NCBI GenBank assembly: GCA_019358875.1
Contig: JAHHIF010000003.1
Span: forward strand, 124,001-188,000
Reading direction: 5' to 3'
Source of the DNA: Symplocastrum torsivum CPER-KK1
Lineage (GTDB): Bacteria > Cyanobacteriota > Cyanobacteriia > Cyanobacteriales > Coleofasciculaceae
DNA length: 64,000 bases
A program made the position numbers and the translations under genes. A model generated the notes under the pieces. The model saw nothing but the letters and a program-made list of their open reading frames with translations. It ran no database searches and was not told the DNA's origin. Positions 42,714 to 52,840 of this stretch are shown here, in pieces (position 1 is the first letter of the stretch; the number at the start of each line of letters is the position of its first letter).

Positions 42714-45563
42714 TTAGTGATGTAAGATATACAGTTTGACTAACTTCAAAATTTCTTTTTCTTCAAACTCTTGAGCTAATTGCAGTATCTTTGCAGAAAA
42801 TGATGTATATTTATTATCCAATTTTCTGAGTCGAATTGCTTCCTGTTCGATGCCTTCAATGTCACCAATTCGAGCAGCACTTAAAAGAGCTACAAGTTCT
42901 TCTGGTGGTTTCACCACAGGTTCTAGAGTCTGAGCATGGGATGAAGAACTATTAAGAAATTCATGATTCTGGAGTTCTGTTCGTTTGTTTGCTGGATAAA
43001 CCCATTCCAGATCTAAATAACTTTGTATTTTTTTCAATAAACCTTCGGCTTGAATCGGCTTAGGGATAAAATCGTTGCATCCTGCTTCTAGACTAGTTTG
43101 CTGCTTACAGTTGGACACGTTGGCAGAAGAAGCGATCACTATCGTATCTTTAAATTTTGGTAACTTTCGGAGATGCCGCGTCATCTCAAAGCCATCCATT
43201 ACTGGCATTAGTACATCGGTAATAATCAGATCAGGTTGAAACGCTTTGGCTTTATCTAAACCTTCCTCTCCATTACTTGCATGCATTAGTTTAAATCCAA
43301 TTGGCTCTAGTAGATTAATGAGAAATGAGCGGTTCTCCTGTCGATCGTCTACAACCAATATTTTCTGTTCTCTACCTTTGAATCCAATAATATTTTTTGA
43401 TAAATCTATAGGAACTGGTTTAACTTCTTGTAATGCTTTAGGCATTTCTAAATCTAGCCAAAAACTACTCCCTGCACCTAAGGTACTTTTTACTTGTAGT
43501 TTGCCTCCCATCATCTGGACAATTTTTTGGGTAATTGCCAATCCCAATCCCGTGCCTTCTGCTCGACGTGCCCTATCACCCACTTGCTCAAACGGCAAAA
43601 ATATCTTTTCTAATTGCTCTGGTGTCATTCCAACACCAGTATCTTCGATTTGAAAACGAATCTTAAAATTTTGTATTATAGAATCAGATTGAAAAAGATT
43701 TTCTCCACGCTCTAGAATGCAAACTTTGAAATTCACCTCGCCTTTGTCAGTAAACTTAATCGCATTACCTAAGAGGTTAATCAAAACTTGCCGCAGTCGT
43801 TTGTCATCGGCATAAACGGCAGTAGGGAGTTGATTTAAGGGTTGGTAATTAAACGTAATTTCTTTTTGTTCGGCTCGGATGCGGCAGATTTCTGCAACTT
43901 CCTGAAGGAAGGAAGGCAAATGAAAGTCTCTAGGGTAGAGTTCCATTCTCCTTGCTTCAATCTTGGAGAGGTCTAAAATATCGTTAATCAGGGTGAGTAG
44001 ATGTGAGCCACACTGCTGAATAATTTGGATAGCATCTTTTTGCTTGGAGGTTATATCTTTATCGCGTTCTAAGATTTGAGCGTATCCCAAAATCCCATTA
44101 AGAGGAGTACGGAGTTCATGGCTCATGTTAGCAAGGAATTCGCTCTTGGCGTGGTTAGCTGTATCAGCAGCAACTTTTGCTTCTCTTAGTTCAGCGGTTC
44201 GCTTTTCGACTCGCATTTCTAACTCGGTATTTGTCTTTTCAAGAGCAGCAAATGACTCTTGCAACTGTTGCGCCATTTGATTAAACGATTGAGCCAGAAG
44301 CTCCAGTTCATTGATACCCTGTACCTCAACTTTTTGGTCTAATGGGCTACTAATAAAGTCAGAGGTGGCAGCCTGTTTTGCTAAGGCACTAGATGCTTTA
44401 CTTAAACGGAGAATGGGACGAGTAATCCAGCGGGAGGTAAGGATTCCGATTACGGTAGCTAGCACCAGCGCCCCCAGACACAGGAGGATGGTGGTACGAG
44501 TGTTGGCATTGATTTGCTGCATGAAATCGTCTTCTGGAACGACCACCACAACGAGCCAATCTAACCCATGAGCGTCAGCAAACGGTGTCACTTGTACGAA
44601 TTGCCGCTTGCTGCCAATTTTGAAGTCAAGCTGCTGGCTGCCATTAATGCGGTGAAGGTCGCCAAAGTGTTTTATCAAATACTGTGCTGTGAGATGAGTG
44701 AGACGATTGTTGCTTTCGATCGCTTGTAGCCGTCTCCATTTCTCCTTTGCTCCGTCCTTATTGAGGATAAGCGGCTGCTGGAGCGATGAACACGCGACTA
44801 AGTCTCCGGAGCGCTCCATGATAAATGTCTGTCCAGAACGACCAATTTTTAAGTTCTGCAAAAAGTCGCTAACTTCAAAGAGGGATAGTGTTGCGTTGGT
44901 GACTCCAAGCAAGGTGCCTGTCCTGTCGTCGTAAAAAGGACGGGCAGCACTGATAGCCAATGACGATGAGGAAAAATATGGGTAAATCTTACTCCAAGTG
45001 AGTTTTCCGGCTTTCACAGCCGCTTTATACCAGGGGCGAGTTCGAGGATCGAAGGTTTTTTTAACCTTTATTAGTTTGGTGCGATTCCCTTGGTTATCCG
45101 TGGCATAGGTGTGATAGCTACCACCAGTAGACTTGTCCACAACTCGAATCACCAAGCTGCCATCATCGAGGCGATCGACCGAGCGAATTTCTCCCTGTTC
45201 ATTACCAAAAGCAATGGGGCGGAGAGACTTAAACAACTGCATTTGGTACCAGAAGTGTCGTTCTAGACTGCCGGAATTTTGTAAATTCAACTCTCCAAGA
45301 CGGACAGCATCGGCGTTAATTTGAGCTACTGTTTGGGGTGTCTCAATATACGTCGTGATATGTTGTAAAATCCGGGATGTGACTTCATTTCTCAACTGGG
45401 TAGCAATGTCGTTGACCTCTTTTTGCCCATTGCGTAGTGATAGCCATCCTGTTAGCCCCACAGCCGCAAAGATTTGCAGGACGAATGGCACGACTAAGAC
45501 GAGGCGCAGCGGTATTTTTCGCTTGGTTCTTGAAATTGGATGCTCACTTGTTAGCTGCGTCAT
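42714..45563 (-). CDS. dCache-HAMP hybrid sensor histidine kinase
   Basis: 949 residues. TM1 (about 18-40), an extracytoplasmic dCache-type sensor (about 50-350, [20 protein letters not shown] then [15 protein letters not shown]), TM2 (about 355-378), HAMP and coiled coil (about 380-475), HisKA with the phosphorylated His in [20 protein letters not shown], HATPase ([42 protein letters not shown]), and a receiver ([30 protein letters not shown]). A further about 80-residue helical tail ends the protein. dCache domains commonly bind small ligands such as amino acids. First gene of the two-gene sensory operon. Confidence 0.94.
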   Translation of the reverse strand: MTQLTSEHPISRTKRKIPLRLVLVVPFVLQIFAAVGLTGWLSLRNGQKEVNDIATQLRNEVTSRILQHITTYIETPQTVAQINADAVRLGELNLQNSGSLERHFWYQMQLFKSLRPIAFGNEQGEIRSVDRLDDGSLVIRVVDKSTGGSYHTYATDNQGNRTKLIKVKKTFDPRTRPWYKAAVKAGKLTWSKIYPYFSSSSLAISAARPFYDDRTGTLLGVTNATLSLFEVSDFLQNLKIGRSGQTFIMERSGDLVACSSLQQPLILNKDGAKEKWRRLQAIESNNRLTHLTAQYLIKHFGDLHRINGSQQLDFKIGSKRQFVQVTPFADAHGLDWLVVVVVPEDDFMQQINANTRTTILLCLGALVLATVIGILTSRWITRPILRLSKASSALAKQAATSDFISSPLDQKVEVQGINELELLAQSFNQMAQQLQESFAALEKTNTELEMRVEKRTAELREAKVAADTANHAKSEFLANMSHELRTPLNGILGYAQILERDKDITSKQKDAIQIIQQCGSHLLTLINDILDLSKIEARRMELYPRDFHLPSFLQEVAEICRIRAEQKEITFNYQPLNQLPTAVYADDKRLRQVLINLLGNAIKFTDKGEVNFKVCILERGENLFQSDSIIQNFKIRFQIEDTGVGMTPEQLEKIFLPFEQVGDRARRAEGTGLGLAITQKIVQMMGGKLQVKSTLGAGSSFWLDLEMPKALQEVKPVPIDLSKNIIGFKGREQKILVVDDRQENRSFLINLLEPIGFKLMHASNGEEGLDKAKAFQPDLIITDVLMPVMDGFEMTRHLRKLPKFKDTIVIASSANVSNCKQQTSLEAGCNDFIPKPIQAEGLLKKIQSYLDLEWVYPANKRTELQNHEFLNSSSSHAQTLEPVVKPPEELVALLSAARIGDIEGIEQEAIRLRKLDNKYTSFSAKILQLAQEFEEKEILKLVKLYILHH

Positions 45564-45987
45564 GGTGAGTCGTTTGTTTCCTAGCTAGCGGATGTTTACT
45601 CGTCTAGGCAGTGTTACAAGTGTTTAATCTTTAATTGGATGCTAGATGCGATCGCGCCTGATGAGCCATTCACAAAAGTAGAGTTGCTCACGTTAATGTA
45701 AAACTTTGCTGCTGTTGAACCAGAGCTAATTCTGACTAACCTCAGCAACAACCCATCAAGCAATCTCTAGGCTTAACAATTCGTATCAAAAATTACGGTT
45801 TCTTGCAACTTTATCAGCTAAAGTTTGTGTTCTGCTGTATCTACCGCGTCAAATAAAATACATCCTCAGGGGTATGGCATTTACAATTATTAAATTGGTA
45901 ATTGTTATTTAGGACACAACTGAGTCGTCCCGCCTTAGCTGCTTTTAAATTCTAAGTGTTCATCCATTATTGACTGGGGAAACAGAG
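45564..45987. other. divergent intergenic region
   Basis: 424 bases between the sensory operon and the ABC transporter. An inverted repeat ACAATTA-(9)-TAATTGT lies at 45883-45905, about 80 bases upstream of the transporter start, and could be an operator. No NtcA site was found. No ORF or RNA gene recognised. Confidence 0.45.
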
Positions 45988-47502
45988 GTGTTTCGCATTA
46001 AAAAGTTTGGATGGTTATTCACCATCTCATTCATTGCTGTACTTGCAATGAATCTTATTACTGGGTATGGACACCTTGACCATGCCATAGCTCAGCAATC
46101 AGGAGGTAACCCAGAAAAATTAACAATGGTTACTTCAGCGGATTATCCACCTTATGAGTTTCGAGATACTGCCAGTGGCAAAGATGAGATAATCGGTTTT
46201 GACATAGACATTGCCAAAAGAATTGCCGAAGAGCTTAACTTTGAACTGGAAATAAGAGATACAGACTTCAATGGCATCATTCCTGCCCTACAGTCGCGTC
46301 GTGCTGACTTTGCTATGGCAGGTATGACACCGACAGAAGAACGCAAAAAAAATGTTGATTTCTCTGAAATCTACTACGAAGCTAAAAATACGATTGTTAG
46401 CCAAACAGGCAGTAACCTGAAAAAACCAGAAGATTTAGCTGGAAAACAAGTTGGTGTACAACTTGGTTCAATTCAAGAGAAAGAAGCTGGCAAAATAGCT
46501 GAGAAAGTTAACGATGTTACTGTAAAACCTCTTAATAAAACCAGTGAACTAATCCAAGAGATTAAGGCGAATCGAATTGATGCCGCCATCATTGAAGACA
46601 CAATAGCCAAAGGATTTGTCGCATCTAATCCAGATCTAGAATTCAATACCCTTCCCAATCCGGAAGAAGCAGCGGGTTCTGCTATTGCTTTTCCTAAAGG
46701 TTCTGAGCGAGCCGATGATTTTAACCGTGTCCTCAAGGAGATGAAAGATAACGGTGAGCTTGACAAGCTGGTGACCAAGTGGTTTGAAAATAAAGGAAAA
46801 GAAGTAAGCACTGGTAATGCAACCAGCGGTGCAACCAATAACAGTAACTTTCCTTTAGCCAGGATAATGCCTAGTATTCCCTACATCATTGATGGAATAC
46901 GAGTAACGTTACTATTCACGGCGCTGTCGGCGTTACTAGGATTTATTTGGGGTACGATACTGTCTTTGTTTAAGATCTCTACGATCAAACCTCTGACTTG
47001 GTTTGCAAACGTCTACACCTCTATATTCAGAGGCACACCCCTACTACTGCAAATTGCCATCGTCTATTACGCAACACCTCAGCTAACTGGCTACGATATT
47101 CCAGCTTTGTTGGCAGGTGTGATTACATTTACTCTCAACTCAGGGGCTTACATTTCTGAAACAATTAGAGGAGGAATTCTTGCCGTAGATAAAGGACAAC
47201 GAGAAGCGGCTTTGTCGTTGGGTGTTCCTTATAAACCAATGATGTCAGACATCATATTGCCACAAGCGATAAAAAACATTTTGCCAGCTTTGGTGAATGA
47301 AAGTATCGCTCTGCTTAAAGATTCAGCTTTGGTTTCTACAATTGGGGTCGCTGACTTATTACGCAGAGCGCAAATTGTAGGAGCAGAAAAATATATCTAT
47401 TTTGAACCGTTGCTGTTTGCTGGCATTGTTTACTATTTGATGGTCATGAGTTTGACCTGGGGGGGATATGCACTCGAACGAAAATTACAACGTAGCAGTT
47501 GA
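45988..47502 (+). CDS. amino-acid ABC transporter, fused substrate-binding and permease protein
   Basis: 504 residues from GTG 45988 (product [12 protein letters not shown]); a TTG at 45970 would add six. After a signal/anchor helix (about 8-28) comes a periplasmic solute-binding domain of SBP family 3 (about 45-265, [40 protein letters not shown]). A Ser/Asn/Gly linker leads to a HisMQ-type permease (about 285-500) with five membrane segments and the EAA loop [20 protein letters not shown]. The fusion puts the receptor directly on the permease, as in some Gln/polar amino-acid systems. With the ATPase gene overlapping it by 35 bases it makes a complete importer. Confidence 0.92.
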   Translation: MFRIKKFGWLFTISFIAVLAMNLITGYGHLDHAIAQQSGGNPEKLTMVTSADYPPYEFRDTASGKDEIIGFDIDIAKRIAEELNFELEIRDTDFNGIIPALQSRRADFAMAGMTPTEERKKNVDFSEIYYEAKNTIVSQTGSNLKKPEDLAGKQVGVQLGSIQEKEAGKIAEKVNDVTVKPLNKTSELIQEIKANRIDAAIIEDTIAKGFVASNPDLEFNTLPNPEEAAGSAIAFPKGSERADDFNRVLKEMKDNGELDKLVTKWFENKGKEVSTGNATSGATNNSNFPLARIMPSIPYIIDGIRVTLLFTALSALLGFIWGTILSLFKISTIKPLTWFANVYTSIFRGTPLLLQIAIVYYATPQLTGYDIPALLAGVITFTLNSGAYISETIRGGILAVDKGQREAALSLGVPYKPMMSDIILPQAIKNILPALVNESIALLKDSALVSTIGVADLLRRAQIVGAEKYIYFEPLLFAGIVYYLMVMSLTWGGYALERKLQRSS

Positions 47503-48259
47503 TCAGGTTACGCACTCAAACGGAAACAGCAACGTGGCTGTGAAAGTCGAACATTTGTTTAAATCCTTTGGAGAGCTTAAGGTTCTACAAGATATTTCTA
47601 CGGATATTAAGAGAGGGCAAGTTGTAGCGGTTATTGGGCCTTCAGGATCGGGTAAGTCAACGTTTCTTCGTTGCCTGAACTTACTAGAAGTGCCAACGGC
47701 TGGGAAGATTTACATTGATGGAGTAGACATCACTGCGCCGAAAACCAACATCATGAAGATTCGCCAAAATGTCGGCATGGTGTTTCAACATTTCCATCTG
47801 TTTCCTCATATGACCGTACTCAAAAATGTGATGTATGCACCAACTAAGGTGAAGCATATTTCTGATGATGAGGCACGGAAAGAAGGGTTGGAACTACTGG
47901 CAAAAGTGGGGTTAGCAGAGAAAGCGGATGTTTATCCCTCGAAATTATCGGGGGGACAGAAACAACGTGTAGCGATCGCACGTTCGCTGGCAATGAAGCC
48001 AGATATCATGTTGTTTGATGAGCCAACCTCAGCGCTTGACCCAGAAATGGTGAAAGAGGTACTAGAGGTGATGAAAGACCTCACGAAAACGGGCATCACC
48101 ATGGCGATTGTTACCCACGAGATGGGATTTGCGCGGGAAGTTGCCCATCGCATTTTGTTTCTCGACGGGGGACGGTTGGCTGAAGATTCACCTCCTAGTG
48201 ACTTCTTTGGCAATCCGCAGTGCGCTCGTGCTAAGCAGTTTCTGGAAAAGATGTTGTAG
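47468..48259 (+). CDS. glnQ: polar amino-acid ABC transporter ATP-binding protein
   Basis: 263 residues from ATG 47468, or about 240 from the GTG at 47537 where the canonical domain starts ([13 protein letters not shown]). The N-terminal 24 residues contain an imperfect repeat ([10 protein letters not shown] and [10 protein letters not shown]) produced by duplication of the end of the permease gene. All ATPase motifs are intact: Walker [12 protein letters not shown]-loop [14 protein letters not shown], signature [16 protein letters not shown], Walker [15 protein letters not shown]-loop IVTHEMGFA. GlnQ/HisP-type; energises uptake through the fused permease. Confidence 0.92.
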   Translation: MHSNENYNVAVDQVTHSNGNSNVAVKVEHLFKSFGELKVLQDISTDIKRGQVVAVIGPSGSGKSTFLRCLNLLEVPTAGKIYIDGVDITAPKTNIMKIRQNVGMVFQHFHLFPHMTVLKNVMYAPTKVKHISDDEARKEGLELLAKVGLAEKADVYPSKLSGGQKQRVAIARSLAMKPDIMLFDEPTSALDPEMVKEVLEVMKDLTKTGITMAIVTHEMGFAREVAHRILFLDGGRLAEDSPPSDFFGNPQCARAKQFLEKML

Positions 48260-48263
48260 GTTG

Positions 48264-48410
48264 CTACAAATATCGCTTGAGAGTGTCAACAGTGGCAAGT
48301 CCTGTTTTCTCCCAACCAAACTGACTGGCACGATTCAAACTCAGGGTGCATAAATGCGATCGCAAAGCTGAATAGAGTGGCTACAGCTTGTATGGCTTCG
48401 GTGATTCTAT
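48264..48410 (-). pseudogene. 3' fragment of a glycosyltransferase gene
   Basis: Minus-strand sequence closely parallels the last about 45 codons of the glycosyltransferase at 48887-49978. One frame gives ITEAIQAVATL, then after a frameshift LRSHLCTLSLNRASQFGWEK followed by TGLATVDTLKRYL and a stop (48266-48264); the intact gene ends with [28 protein letters not shown] and [13 protein letters not shown]. No upstream part survives. It is a decayed duplicate. Confidence 0.85.
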
Positions 48411-48502
48411 CTCCTTCCACAGGTTCTTCACTAAAGTTCACCGTTGTCTTCCAGTTAGCTGTAAATTATTCAACTGAGCGACTCGCATAAGGATTTGGTC
48501 TC

Positions 48503-48871
48503 GTGACCCCTCAAGAGTTTGGTTTATTAGTTGTTTCAATGATTGCTAGCGTATTAGGGCAGTTTTTCCTGAAGGCAGGAGCATTGAAACTGGGGAAGGT
48601 TAACTCTGGTAATGTAGTCAGTCATGTTTTGAATATCATCATGACCCCAGAGTTGTTAGCTGGCTTGGTTTGCTACGGTCTGGGAGCGATCGCTTATATT
48701 CTGTTGCTTACCCGTGTTAAGCTCAGCGTTGCGGGTCCTTCAGCTGCCCTAATCTACATCTTTACTGTCTTACTCGGTTACTTCGCATTTCACGAACCAA
48801 TTCCTGGAACTCGTTTATTTGGTTTGGCTTTCATTGTTTGTGGGGTTGTTCTGGTGCTTTGGCAGCGATAA
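48503..48871 (+). CDS. small DMT/EamA-like membrane protein
   Basis: 122 residues from GTG 48503. Four membrane segments (about 7-25, 45-65, 70-90, 98-119) fit a half-size drug/metabolite transporter (SMR or ArnE/F-like). It has LGQFFLKAGALKLGK, LAGLVCYGLGAIAYILLLTR and the loop VKLSVAGPSAALIYIFTVLL. Such small proteins often act as dimers; in polysaccharide clusters relatives translocate lipid-linked sugars, so a part in glycan precursor flipping is possible but not shown. It is the only plus-strand gene in the cluster and is flanked by the decayed and intact copies of a glycosyltransferase. Confidence 0.8.
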   Translation: MTPQEFGLLVVSMIASVLGQFFLKAGALKLGKVNSGNVVSHVLNIIMTPELLAGLVCYGLGAIAYILLLTRVKLSVAGPSAALIYIFTVLLGYFAFHEPIPGTRLFGLAFIVCGVVLVLWQR

Positions 48872-48886
48872 AAGCGTCGAGCAACA

Positions 48887-49978
48887 TCAAAGGTATTGTT
48901 GTAAGACTTCCATCGTGGCAAGTCCTGTTTTTTCCCAGCTAAACTGACTAGCACGATCTAGGCTGAGGGTGCGTAAATGCGATCGCAACGTTGAATCTGT
49001 GACTATGGCTTGCATCGCTTCGGTGATTTCGCCCGTGTTGTAAGGATTGACGAGAAGGGCAGCCTCACCAGCAACTTCGGGTAAGGAGGAGAGGTTGGAT
49101 GTAATTGCGGGTGTGCCACAAGCCATGGCTTCGAGTACAGGCAGTCCAAACCCTTCCCAAAGACTAGGAAAAACGAGTGCGATCGCCTGGTTGATAATTA
49201 TCGGCAATTGCTCGTAAGGAACGTAGTCGAGAAATTTTACTCTCTCGGTTAGACCTAAATGGTTGACTTGTTCCTGGAGGAGTGGTGTATAGCGCCCATC
49301 TGGGGAACCAGCAATCCACAGTTCACACTCCTGCTTGTGCAAACCAGCAAAGGCATCGATCAGGCGCGGCAAATTTTTGTAAGGGTCGTGGCGCCCAACG
49401 TAGAGAAAATAATTGCTGGTAGGTAAGTTGAGAAAGCGGAAGTCTTTGGGGTTGTAGGCGAGGAGAACAGGCGTAATTTTATCAGTAGGGATATTGTAAA
49501 AGTTGGTGATGTCCTTGGCAGTAGCCTGGGAGTCACAAAGGATGTGTTGCGCTTGGGTGAGAACTTGGGGGATATAGTTGCGGAAATAGGTCGTCAGAGG
49601 AGAACCGCGCCGGGGAAAGCGCAACGGGATGAGGTCGTGGACGGTGACGATGTAGCGGCAGTTGGTAAATAGGGGTGCTTCTGGAACGGGAGAAAACAGA
49701 AGCGGCGAACGCAATTGTTGATAGAGTTGTGGGAGTCGTAGCTGAGTCCATAGAAGGCGGCGCAGATGCCCTTTTGTACCTTGTTCAGGAGTCATACCGT
49801 CTGGTACAGAGTAGCAGGTAAAGTTAGAGGCTTCTGGTTGACACTGATGCCCAACGGGTGAAATTAAAAGAGTTGGGTTAATGGGTTGTAAATAAGGAAA
49901 GAGATTAGCGGCATAAGTGCTAATTCCAGTGGGTTTAGAAAAGAGGAATGACAGATTAACTAAAACTGAGTTCAACAA
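48887..49978 (-). CDS. glycosyltransferase family 4 (GT-B)
   Basis: 363 residues. GT-B fold: the C-terminal donor-binding domain has [20 protein letters not shown] (about 183-202) and the E-x7-E signature in [20 protein letters not shown] (about 268-287). The N-terminal domain includes [17 protein letters not shown]. It should transfer a sugar from a nucleotide donor with retention of configuration, probably mannose or a mannose-derived sugar given gmd nearby, though the donor is not proven. Last gene of the polysaccharide cluster; its start overlaps the stop of the preceding glycosyltransferase by 7 bases. Cytoplasmic, membrane-peripheral. Confidence 0.9.
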   Translation of the reverse strand: MLNSVLVNLSFLFSKPTGISTYAANLFPYLQPINPTLLISPVGHQCQPEASNFTCYSVPDGMTPEQGTKGHLRRLLWTQLRLPQLYQQLRSPLLFSPVPEAPLFTNCRYIVTVHDLIPLRFPRRGSPLTTYFRNYIPQVLTQAQHILCDSQATAKDITNFYNIPTDKITPVLLAYNPKDFRFLNLPTSNYFLYVGRHDPYKNLPRLIDAFAGLHKQECELWIAGSPDGRYTPLLQEQVNHLGLTERVKFLDYVPYEQLPIIINQAIALVFPSLWEGFGLPVLEAMACGTPAITSNLSSLPEVAGEAALLVNPYNTGEITEAMQAIVTDSTLRSHLRTLSLDRASQFSWEKTGLATMEVLQQYL

Positions 49979-50823
49979 GTGTGTTTTACTCTCCCTAAAT
50001 AGCTCAATACGCCCGCCAGTTTACCAAAAGCCGTTTGCGGTTTTATCACTAATAAGATCAAGGCGTGGAGCGTGAGCCGGAGAAATCGCCACAGAAAAAC
50101 TTCTTTTTTGGTGTACCGTTCTAGAGTTAGCAAGTAACTATAGGTACTATGCTGAAATTTTTTAACAATGTTGCGATCGGCAATTGAAGAAGGTTGATGC
50201 ACTATACTGAGCTGATTAGTAATCGCAATTTGATGACCCATCGTTGCATAACGACGACAAAAATCAAAGTCTTCGTAGTATAGAAAGTATGCTGGGTCAA
50301 ACTGGGGGCATTCAGGAAAGAGTCGGAGATTAAGGAGAAGACTACATCCACTTACCCAATCACAAGATACACAGGTAGTGTCTAATTGAGAACCTAGCAA
50401 GTGAGTCGAAAGGATAGATCCTTGATTAGAGATAAATTGCCCTCCAGCAAACCAAACCTCACCTGTTGGTGTATAGATTAGGTTACCGAGAATCGAAACT
50501 GGATAAGCTTCAAATAAGCCAGGAACCTTTTCTAGAGTATTTTCTGGCAGGTAAGTATCGGGATTAATAATCCATGCGATCGCATTTGGGTCTTGAGCAT
50601 AAATCCAGTTAAGTCCGAGATTGCAGGCTTTGCCAAAACCGAGATTAGCTTTTGCTTCTAAAATTAGAATCCTATCATCTTTCAATTCTTGTAGAGCATG
50701 GTCGTTTTGGGAGTTATTAACAATAACAATTTGATACCGAATAGTTTGGCTACAGGAAAGAGAGCGAATTAATCGAGCAATAAAATCAGTTGAATAATAA
50801 TTAACGATCAGCAAGTAAATCAC
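49972..50823 (-). CDS. glycosyltransferase family 2
   Basis: 283 residues from GTG 50823. GT-A fold: N-terminal LLIVNYYSTDFIARLIRSL, then LGFGKACNLGLNWIY, and the metal/nucleotide motif WIINPDTYLPENTLE where the DxD is replaced by the NPD common in this branch (rhamnosyltransferase-like). FLYYEDFDFCRRYATMGHQI is the acceptor-side ED motif. The C-terminal about 50 residues are hydrophobic and may attach to the membrane. Overlaps the next gene by 7 bases. Sugar specificity unknown. Confidence 0.88.
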   Translation of the reverse strand: MIYLLIVNYYSTDFIARLIRSLSCSQTIRYQIVIVNNSQNDHALQELKDDRILILEAKANLGFGKACNLGLNWIYAQDPNAIAWIINPDTYLPENTLEKVPGLFEAYPVSILGNLIYTPTGEVWFAGGQFISNQGSILSTHLLGSQLDTTCVSCDWVSGCSLLLNLRLFPECPQFDPAYFLYYEDFDFCRRYATMGHQIAITNQLSIVHQPSSIADRNIVKKFQHSTYSYLLTLERYTKKEVFLWRFLRLTLHALILLVIKPQTAFGKLAGVLSYLGRVKHTC

Positions 50824-50894
50824 ATTAGCTCGATTTTGCAGTCATTAGCAGCGAACAAGTACAAGGATTAAGCCACCTTGTACTCTAGAAGAGT

Positions 50895-51875
50895 TTAATG
50901 AGAAATGCCTCGTTCTGTTATTTCCTTGAGATCGTGGTCAACTAGCAATTCAACCAGTTGCTCAAAAGAATACTGCGGTTGCCAACCTAAATTTTTCTGA
51001 GCTTTATCAATAGAACCCACTAACTCCACAGCTTCATCAGGACGGTAGAAGGCAGGGTCAACAGAGACATAATCTTGCCAGTTCAAGCCAATGCAGTTGA
51101 AAGCACACTCGACAAGTTCCCTCACAGAGTGAGTTGTACCACTTGCAATAATGTAGTCATCAGGTTGCTCTTGCTGAAGCATCAACCACATAGCGTAGAC
51201 GGCATCTTTGGCATAACACCAATCGCGACGGGCATCAAGGTTACCGAGTTTTAGTTCGTTCGCCAAACCCAGCTTAATTAAAGCAGCACCACGAGTAATT
51301 TTACGAAAGACAAACTCTGTACCCCGACGGGGAGATTCATGAGTATAGGTGATACCGCAGCAGTTATAGAGATTGTACTGCTGGCGATAGTTGACCGTCA
51401 TCCAGTGAGCGTAGGCTTTGGCAACACCATAAGGATTCCGAGGGCGAAAGGGAGTACGTTCAGTTTGGGGTGATTCATCCGGTTGACCAAACACTTCGCT
51501 GCTGGAAGCCTGGTAAAACTTAGCATCAGGCTTGCAGCGACGAATCGATTCTAATAAGCGAGAAACACCAATAGCCGTATATTCGGCAGTTAGGGCGGGT
51601 TGACTCCAAGAGATGGGAACGTAGCTTTGGGAGGCAAGGTTATAAATTTCGTCAGGTTGGGCTTCGCTGAGGGCATCCATCAAGGAGCATTGGTCGAGCA
51701 AATCACCGGAGAGGATTTGGATATTGTTGGAGAAGTGGCTGATGCGCCCGAAATGGCTAGAGCTAGAGCGACGTACTAGACCAAAGACTTGATAACCTTT
51801 ATCTAAAAGAAGTTCAGCCAGGTAAGAACCGTCTTGCCCGGTTAATCCAGTAACCAGTGCTTTTTTGGTCACCAT
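50895..51875 (-). CDS. gmd: GDP-mannose 4,6-dehydratase
   Basis: 326 residues. A short-chain dehydrogenase fold enzyme converting GDP-mannose to GDP-4-keto-6-deoxymannose, the precursor of GDP-fucose, GDP-rhamnose and others. NAD(P) motif TGLTGQDGSYLAELLL (about 9-24), active-site SSSEVFG (about 121-127) and YxxxK in NPYGVAKAYAHWM, and THESPRRGTEFVFRKI, a GMD family marker. No GDP-fucose synthase or reductase gene follows, so either it is elsewhere or the 4-keto product is used otherwise. Part of the polysaccharide cluster. Confidence 0.93.
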   Translation of the reverse strand: MVTKKALVTGLTGQDGSYLAELLLDKGYQVFGLVRRSSSSHFGRISHFSNNIQILSGDLLDQCSLMDALSEAQPDEIYNLASQSYVPISWSQPALTAEYTAIGVSRLLESIRRCKPDAKFYQASSSEVFGQPDESPQTERTPFRPRNPYGVAKAYAHWMTVNYRQQYNLYNCCGITYTHESPRRGTEFVFRKITRGAALIKLGLANELKLGNLDARRDWCYAKDAVYAMWLMLQQEQPDDYIIASGTTHSVRELVECAFNCIGLNWQDYVSVDPAFYRPDEAVELVGSIDKAQKNLGWQPQYSFEQLVELLVDHDLKEITERGISH

Positions 51876-52063
51876 AGTAGCTTTTGCCCTTCACTCATTT
51901 AAAATGGTGTTGATAAAAAACCTAGTATTTTCGGGAAAGCGATCGACCAATTACCTTTGAACTAAAGTTTAATTATTTTGTCTATTGGGATAGTAGTTGT
52001 TTGAACCTAAAACATCTTCTATATTTACATCCCACTTAAATTGAGCAGAGTCAAAATCAGCAA

Positions 52064-52840
52064 CTACCGAGTTGCCACCAAGGCAAAGCTAGGCCCATTG
52101 GGATGGTCAGGATGGTCAAAATTAATCTCAATGTTATTTAGACCAAAATGCTTAAGGCACCCTAGGATATCGTCGCGGCTGAGCCAATTACTAGAGGCTT
52201 CACTGCCCCCGCAGAAGCCACCCCAATTTAGTGCCACTTTGTACTCTTGGGAATAAAGCGTATGCCGAAATCCACAATGCTCTACTTGTTTACTGCTAGG
52301 AAATTTATGCGCCAAGTTGGGGGTTTTAGAGATAATTGCCTTGTCGTAGTAGTGAGTCCAAAGAAAAATCTGATCGGATGCCTGAGCGGCAAGTGCAATC
52401 AATTCAACTGGGTTACGCATATGATAAAGTATGCCACTAGCAATACAAACGTCAAACTTTGTTCGGTTGCTTCGTAGATATTCTATACAATCTCCGTACA
52501 CAAAGCGTACACGCTTTAGATCTAGTAACTCTTTAACTATCAAACACTTTAAGTACGCATGGCTATTGGCTTCGACTGATAGGATTGATTCTGCTCCTAG
52601 ACGTTCAAGCATATAACTATGCCCTGCTTCTAGAGGACCTAATTCAATCACAGTTTTGCTTTCAATACCACCTAGTTGAGCCAAAGCCCATTCAATACGT
52701 CCGTCCTCAAATAAGGGAATGGAGCCAGACTCCAGCCCTGCTAAAGGTTCAGGTAGTTTCGACGACCACTCTCCTTTAAAAATATCAAGCGCATCCTGTG
52801 GAGTATAGGCAGATGTAACGTATTGATCTAGTATGCTCAT
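52064..52840 (-). CDS. SAM-dependent methyltransferase
   Basis: 258 residues. Class I methyltransferase: motif I TVIELGPLEAGHSYMLE (about 63-79), SVEANSHAYLKC as the acidic loop, and DVCIASGILYHMRNPVELIA (about 129-148). The N-terminal part has LDIFKGEWSSKLPEP. It resembles methyltransferases of surface-polysaccharide clusters. The ATG overlaps the stop of the upstream methyltransferase by 4 bases, so the two are translationally coupled. Probably methylates a sugar or nucleotide-sugar; target unknown. Confidence 0.85.
   Translation of the reverse strand: MSILDQYVTSAYTPQDALDIFKGEWSSKLPEPLAGLESGSIPLFEDGRIEWALAQLGGIESKTVIELGPLEAGHSYMLERLGAESILSVEANSHAYLKCLIVKELLDLKRVRFVYGDCIEYLRSNRTKFDVCIASGILYHMRNPVELIALAAQASDQIFLWTHYYDKAIISKTPNLAHKFPSSKQVEHCGFRHTLYSQEYKVALNWGGFCGGSEASSNWLSRDDILGCLKHFGLNNIEINFDHPDHPNGPSFALVATR

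Noticed and set aside
45883..45905. NtcA site upstream of the amino-acid transporter
   Set aside because: The inverted repeat ACAATTA/TAATTGT does not fit GTA-N8-TAC.
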